From: an uncultured Bacteroidota bacterium
GTDB lineage: Bacteria > Bacteroidota > Bacteroidia > Chitinophagales > Chitinophagaceae
Reading direction: 5' to 3'
DNA: 36,442 bases
Assembly (NCBI GenBank): GCA_903882805.1
Contig: CAIRYK010000067.1
Coordinates: 1 to 36,442, forward strand
Shown here piece after piece: positions 33,985 to 36,442 of the stretch. A program made the translations under genes and the position numbers. How positions within the stretch are numbered: the stretch's first letter is position 1; the number at the start of each line of letters is the position of its first letter. The notes under the pieces are model-generated. The model was not told where the DNA came from. It made no database searches and saw nothing but the letters and a program-made list of their open reading frames with translations.

Positions 33985-34467
33985 ATGGGTTACTATGATG
34001 TTAATTATGATCGGCTGGTATGGCAATTGCTTCCGGTAAGGTTGCGTAAGGTTGTTACTTATGCATGGTTGAAAGTATTGGTAGCGCCAGTGAAGTATAT
34101 GCAGGGTTTGTTTCTTGCCTTCAGGCGCGGCAATTTGTACAAGTTGCAGCATAACGGGCAAGTATGCTATCTGGAGGCGGTATTGAATGATTCCTTTGAC
34201 CCGATAGCAAGGCGTATCTATATTTCTGACCCGCCATACGTGGACCCGAAGTATATCTATAGGGAAAACGAACTAAAGCCGCTGCCTGTGTATAGGATTA
34301 GCGAAGCATTACCGGTGTATATATATGCAAGCTCGGAGTTATTCACGGAGTCGACGGCATTTATAGTAAACGTGCCATCAGCGGTGAGCTTTGACCCAGC
34401 GAGAATGAAAGCCTTGATTGACTTATACAAGCTGGTTGGTAGGATTTACACGATAAACGTGTTTTAA
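33985..34467 (+). CDS. Baseplate-associated protein (Mu gp48-position)
   Basis: A 160-residue protein with a helical N-terminus (DRLVWQLLPVRLRKVVTYAW) and a mixed C-terminus. It occupies the slot of Mu gp48 / gpI, between the J-like and fibre-type genes. The family is widespread in Bacteroidota phages without a proven function. Confidence 0.65.
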   Translation: MGYYDVNYDRLVWQLLPVRLRKVVTYAWLKVLVAPVKYMQGLFLAFRRGNLYKLQHNGQVCYLEAVLNDSFDPIARRIYISDPPYVDPKYIYRENELKPLPVYRISEALPVYIYASSELFTESTAFIVNVPSAVSFDPARMKALIDLYKLVGRIYTINVF

Positions 34468-34494
34468 AAGGGATTTAAAAAAGGTTTAAACGAT

Positions 34495-35247
34495 ATGAAA
34501 GCGATTGATTTTACACACCTGGGCGGGTTTCCATTTACCCAAAATACACTTGACTGGTTGCAGAGCTCATACAGGGAGTCTCTTATTGCTATTGCTAAGA
34601 AGATAGGGCGCGGCAATCCGATAATACTGAGCGGTATGGTAAGCAGTATGGGCACTGCCGGGGCTACCAATGTAAGCGATGGGTTTTTCTACTATAACGG
34701 CGACATCGTGAAGTTTAATGCCAGCAGCTATGCTGCGCTTACGGGGGCGAATGTGGCCCTTATAACGATAAGTACTACAACTACTACGCTAACCTATAAT
34801 GATAGCTCTACGTTTGGCGCAATACAGGAAACATCTGGCGCAGTAAGCGCTGCCGCAAGCGTGACGGATGCGACACATGTACCGTTGGCATCTATGTATC
34901 AGGATGCTGTTATTTATGAGGGTGGAGACCCTAACGGGGCTACTGTGAAGTTTGACAGGGATGCGACGGTTTTTTTCTCAGCCTTGGTGTTATCGTCTAT
35001 AAGCACGATTACGCTTGATTTTACGGACGCGAAGGTAGGAGCCAGCGTGCTTATGGAGGTGACTCAGTTTGGGGCAATGAGCAGTAAAACGGTAGCGTTT
35101 TCGGGCTCGTTTACGGATGTGAACCGAACCAGCCTGCCTTATACGTCTGGTAGTGGCGTTTCGGCTATGCTGATTAAAATTCAGTACTTAGGTATGCTGC
35201 CTTCAGGGGTGCATTATATCAAGTTTAAGGGAGTGGATTTAGCGTAG
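34495..35247 (+). CDS. Putative tail tip/short fibre protein
   Basis: A 250-residue protein. The N-terminus (GGFPFTQNTLDWLQSSYRES) is the attachment-type start of Bacteroidota phage baseplate/fibre proteins; the remainder is Ser/Thr/Ala-rich and beta-strand-like. It likely forms a short fibre or plug on the baseplate. It is the only fibre-type gene on the rightward strand. Confidence 0.6.
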   Translation: MKAIDFTHLGGFPFTQNTLDWLQSSYRESLIAIAKKIGRGNPIILSGMVSSMGTAGATNVSDGFFYYNGDIVKFNASSYAALTGANVALITISTTTTTLTYNDSSTFGAIQETSGAVSAAASVTDATHVPLASMYQDAVIYEGGDPNGATVKFDRDATVFFSALVLSSISTITLDFTDAKVGASVLMEVTQFGAMSSKTVAFSGSFTDVNRTSLPYTSGSGVSAMLIKIQYLGMLPSGVHYIKFKGVDLA

Positions 35248-35254
35248 TAAGGTG

Positions 35255-35305
35255 ATTCTATTTGGGGAAACTAAACAGCGACAATTAAATTAAACCAAAT
35301 AGAAT
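35255..35305 (+). promoter_or_regulatory. Inverted repeat in methyltransferase leader
   Basis: ATTCTATTTGG (35255-35265) pairs perfectly with CCAAATAGAAT (35295-35305), an 11-bp stem ending 2 bp before ATG 35308. It would limit ribosome access in the mRNA or act as a protein site in DNA. The loop carries GGAAACTAAAC, also found downstream of the gene. Confidence 0.7.
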
Positions 35306-36192
35306 AAATGAAAAGTCTACTGACCTATTACGGGGGTAAACAGAAGTTGGCGAGTACTATACTGCCATTATTCCCGAAACACACATTGTATAACGAACCA
35401 TTTTGCGGCGGCGCTGCAATATTGTTTGCAAAAGAACCAAGCGAGGTTGAGGTTATTAATGACCTGAATGCTGAGCTGATTAATTTTTATAAGGTTGTAA
35501 AAAACAACTATGTGCAACTGCAAGCGAAGGTGAATATAACGTTGCATAGCCGGACGCTACATAGTGATGCGCAGGTTATTTATAATAACCCGCATTTGTT
35601 TGATGAATTGGAAAGGGCGTGGTCTGTATGGGTACTGGCAAGTCAGAGCTTTGCCAGTGCCCTTGATGGCGCATGGGGCTTTGATAAAGCGCGTAATACG
35701 ACTACTAAGAAGATTGTCAATAAGGGCCTTAATTTCTCTGAGGCATATGCTATTAGGCTACAGAATGTGCAACTTGAATGTACTGACGCTGTGTATATAG
35801 TTAAGAGCCGAGACTATGTAGATGCTTTTCACTACTGTGACCCTCCGTACTTTAATAGCGATTGTGGCCATTATGTGGGGTACAGCATCCATGATTTTGA
35901 AAGGTTATTGCAAACCTTGGCAGAGGTAAAAGGTAAGTTTCTGTTGTCATCCTATCCGAGTGAGCTACTTGATAGGTATATGAAAGAACATGGCTGGTAT
36001 CAAAAACGGATTAGTCAGCGAGTAAGCGTTAACAAGGGAGCTGGTAAGGTGAAGATTGAATGCCTGACGGCTAACTATGATTTGAGTAATGTCCGCCCAG
36101 ACGGTCAGGATTAGGATGCGACTCACAATACCAACCTGCTACGTGTGTAGCTGTCTGGGCGGGTTTACCCTATTATGGGGAAACTAAACCAG
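35258..36192 (+). repeat. Direct repeats flanking the methyltransferase gene
   Basis: GGGGAAACTAAAC occurs at 35264-35276 and 36177-36189. The match widens to CTATT(T/AT)GGGGAAACTAAAC(C)AG, about 20 bp, at 35258-35278 and 36170-36192. The pair brackets the gene exactly, 913 bp apart. Confidence 0.8.
35308..36114 (+). CDS. DNA N6-adenine methyltransferase, class D12 (Dam-like)
   Basis: A 268-residue enzyme. Motifs in order: YYGGK (7-11), NEPFCGG (29-35), INDLN (50-54), ending in catalytic DPPY (178-181) with YFNSDCGHYV after it. This order (FxGxG-type loop first, DPPY later) is the alpha/D12 class that includes Dam, T4 Dam and DpnM, most of which methylate GATC. It should methylate phage DNA and so protect it from restriction. 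It holds the place of the Mu mom modification gene. Position after tail genes suggests late expression. Confidence 0.88.
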   Translation: MKSLLTYYGGKQKLASTILPLFPKHTLYNEPFCGGAAILFAKEPSEVEVINDLNAELINFYKVVKNNYVQLQAKVNITLHSRTLHSDAQVIYNNPHLFDELERAWSVWVLASQSFASALDGAWGFDKARNTTTKKIVNKGLNFSEAYAIRLQNVQLECTDAVYIVKSRDYVDAFHYCDPPYFNSDCGHYVGYSIHDFERLLQTLAEVKGKFLLSSYPSELLDRYMKEHGWYQKRISQRVSVNKGAGKVKIECLTANYDLSNVRPDGQD

Positions 36193-36222
36193 TTTTGACG
36201 CTGGTTGGTATTGTAAGTCGCG
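36093..36222 (+). ncRNA. Structured 3' element with two interleaved helices (candidate RNA)
   Basis: Helix A: CCGCCCAGAC (36093-36102) with GTCTGGGCGG (36153-36162). Helix B: GCGACTCACAATACCAACC (36118-36136) with GGTTGGTATTGTAAGTCGC (36203-36221), one mismatch in 19. The order A-B-A'-B' is that of a pseudoknot or of two mutually exclusive folds. Smaller hairpins (ACCAG/CTGGT at 36188-36205) and the GGGGAAACTAAAC repeat lie within. Helix A begins in the last codons of the methyltransferase. No known RNA family recognised. Confidence 0.5.
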
Positions 36223-36237
36223 GTGTAAAAGTAACAA

Positions 36238-36442
<205 letters not shown>

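Overview
The window holds an essentially complete Mu-like transposable phage (prophage) of about 36.1 kb, roughly positions 215 to 36321, with short pieces of host DNA at both edges. The host is most likely a member of the Bacteroidota, perhaps Chitinophaga-like. Three things point there: a TTTG / TAnnTTTG promoter in front of the early operon, A-rich leaders without Shine-Dalgarno sites, and phage families typical of that phylum (DUF6046-like, DUF2586-like sheath, LysM-like tail protein). No tRNA, rRNA, CRISPR array, integrase or IS element was seen.

Layout. (1) 1-214: host DNA with the 3' end of a Ser/Tyr-rich gene, then the left phage end. (2) 275-1761: a leftward S24 repressor and a rightward small Cro/Ner-like regulator, separated by an operator/promoter region. 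(3) 1772-10820, rightward early operon: MuA-like transposase, MuB-like ATPase, a DnaA-domain-IV-like protein, DUF3164, a RecA-like ATPase, zinc-ribbon and ASCH-like proteins, a GemA-like protein and many small unknowns. It ends at a perfect 15-bp bidirectional terminator. (4) 10858-11547: two small genes on opposite strands. (5) 11598-20072, all leftward: small and large terminase, DUF1320, portal, Mu F-like protein, virion morphogenesis protein, a large collagen-like fibre protein, an SPRY-domain protein and a small tail-fibre-region protein. (6) 20322-35247, rightward: protease/scaffold, major capsid, lysis genes, contractile tail (sheath, tube, frameshifted chaperones, tape measure) and baseplate. 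(7) 35308-36263: a class D12 DNA adenine methyltransferase bracketed by direct repeats and followed by a strongly structured non-coding segment and a terminator. (8) 36278-36321: right phage end with tandem 22-bp repeats, then the 5' part of host tgt, which the phage interrupts.

How it works. The repressor shuts off the early promoter through TACAG-type operators. After derepression the transposase and ATPase replicate the phage by transposition. Late genes run in two divergent blocks from about 20.1-20.3 kb, so packaging/portal/fibre genes lie on the opposite strand from capsid, lysis and tail genes, unlike Mu itself. The methyltransferase sits where Mu carries its DNA-modification gene mom. 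My full read found only seven GATC sites in 36.4 kb against roughly 140 expected, so the phage appears to have been shaped by GATC-specific restriction.

Main points for a second look: the GATC depletion and the methyltransferase cassette with its overlapping-helix 3' element; host flanks that do not match each other; a convincing -1 frameshift signal in the tail chaperone gene; and several unusual fusions (tail protein + collagen fibre, holin + spanin-like, head protein + possible nuclease).
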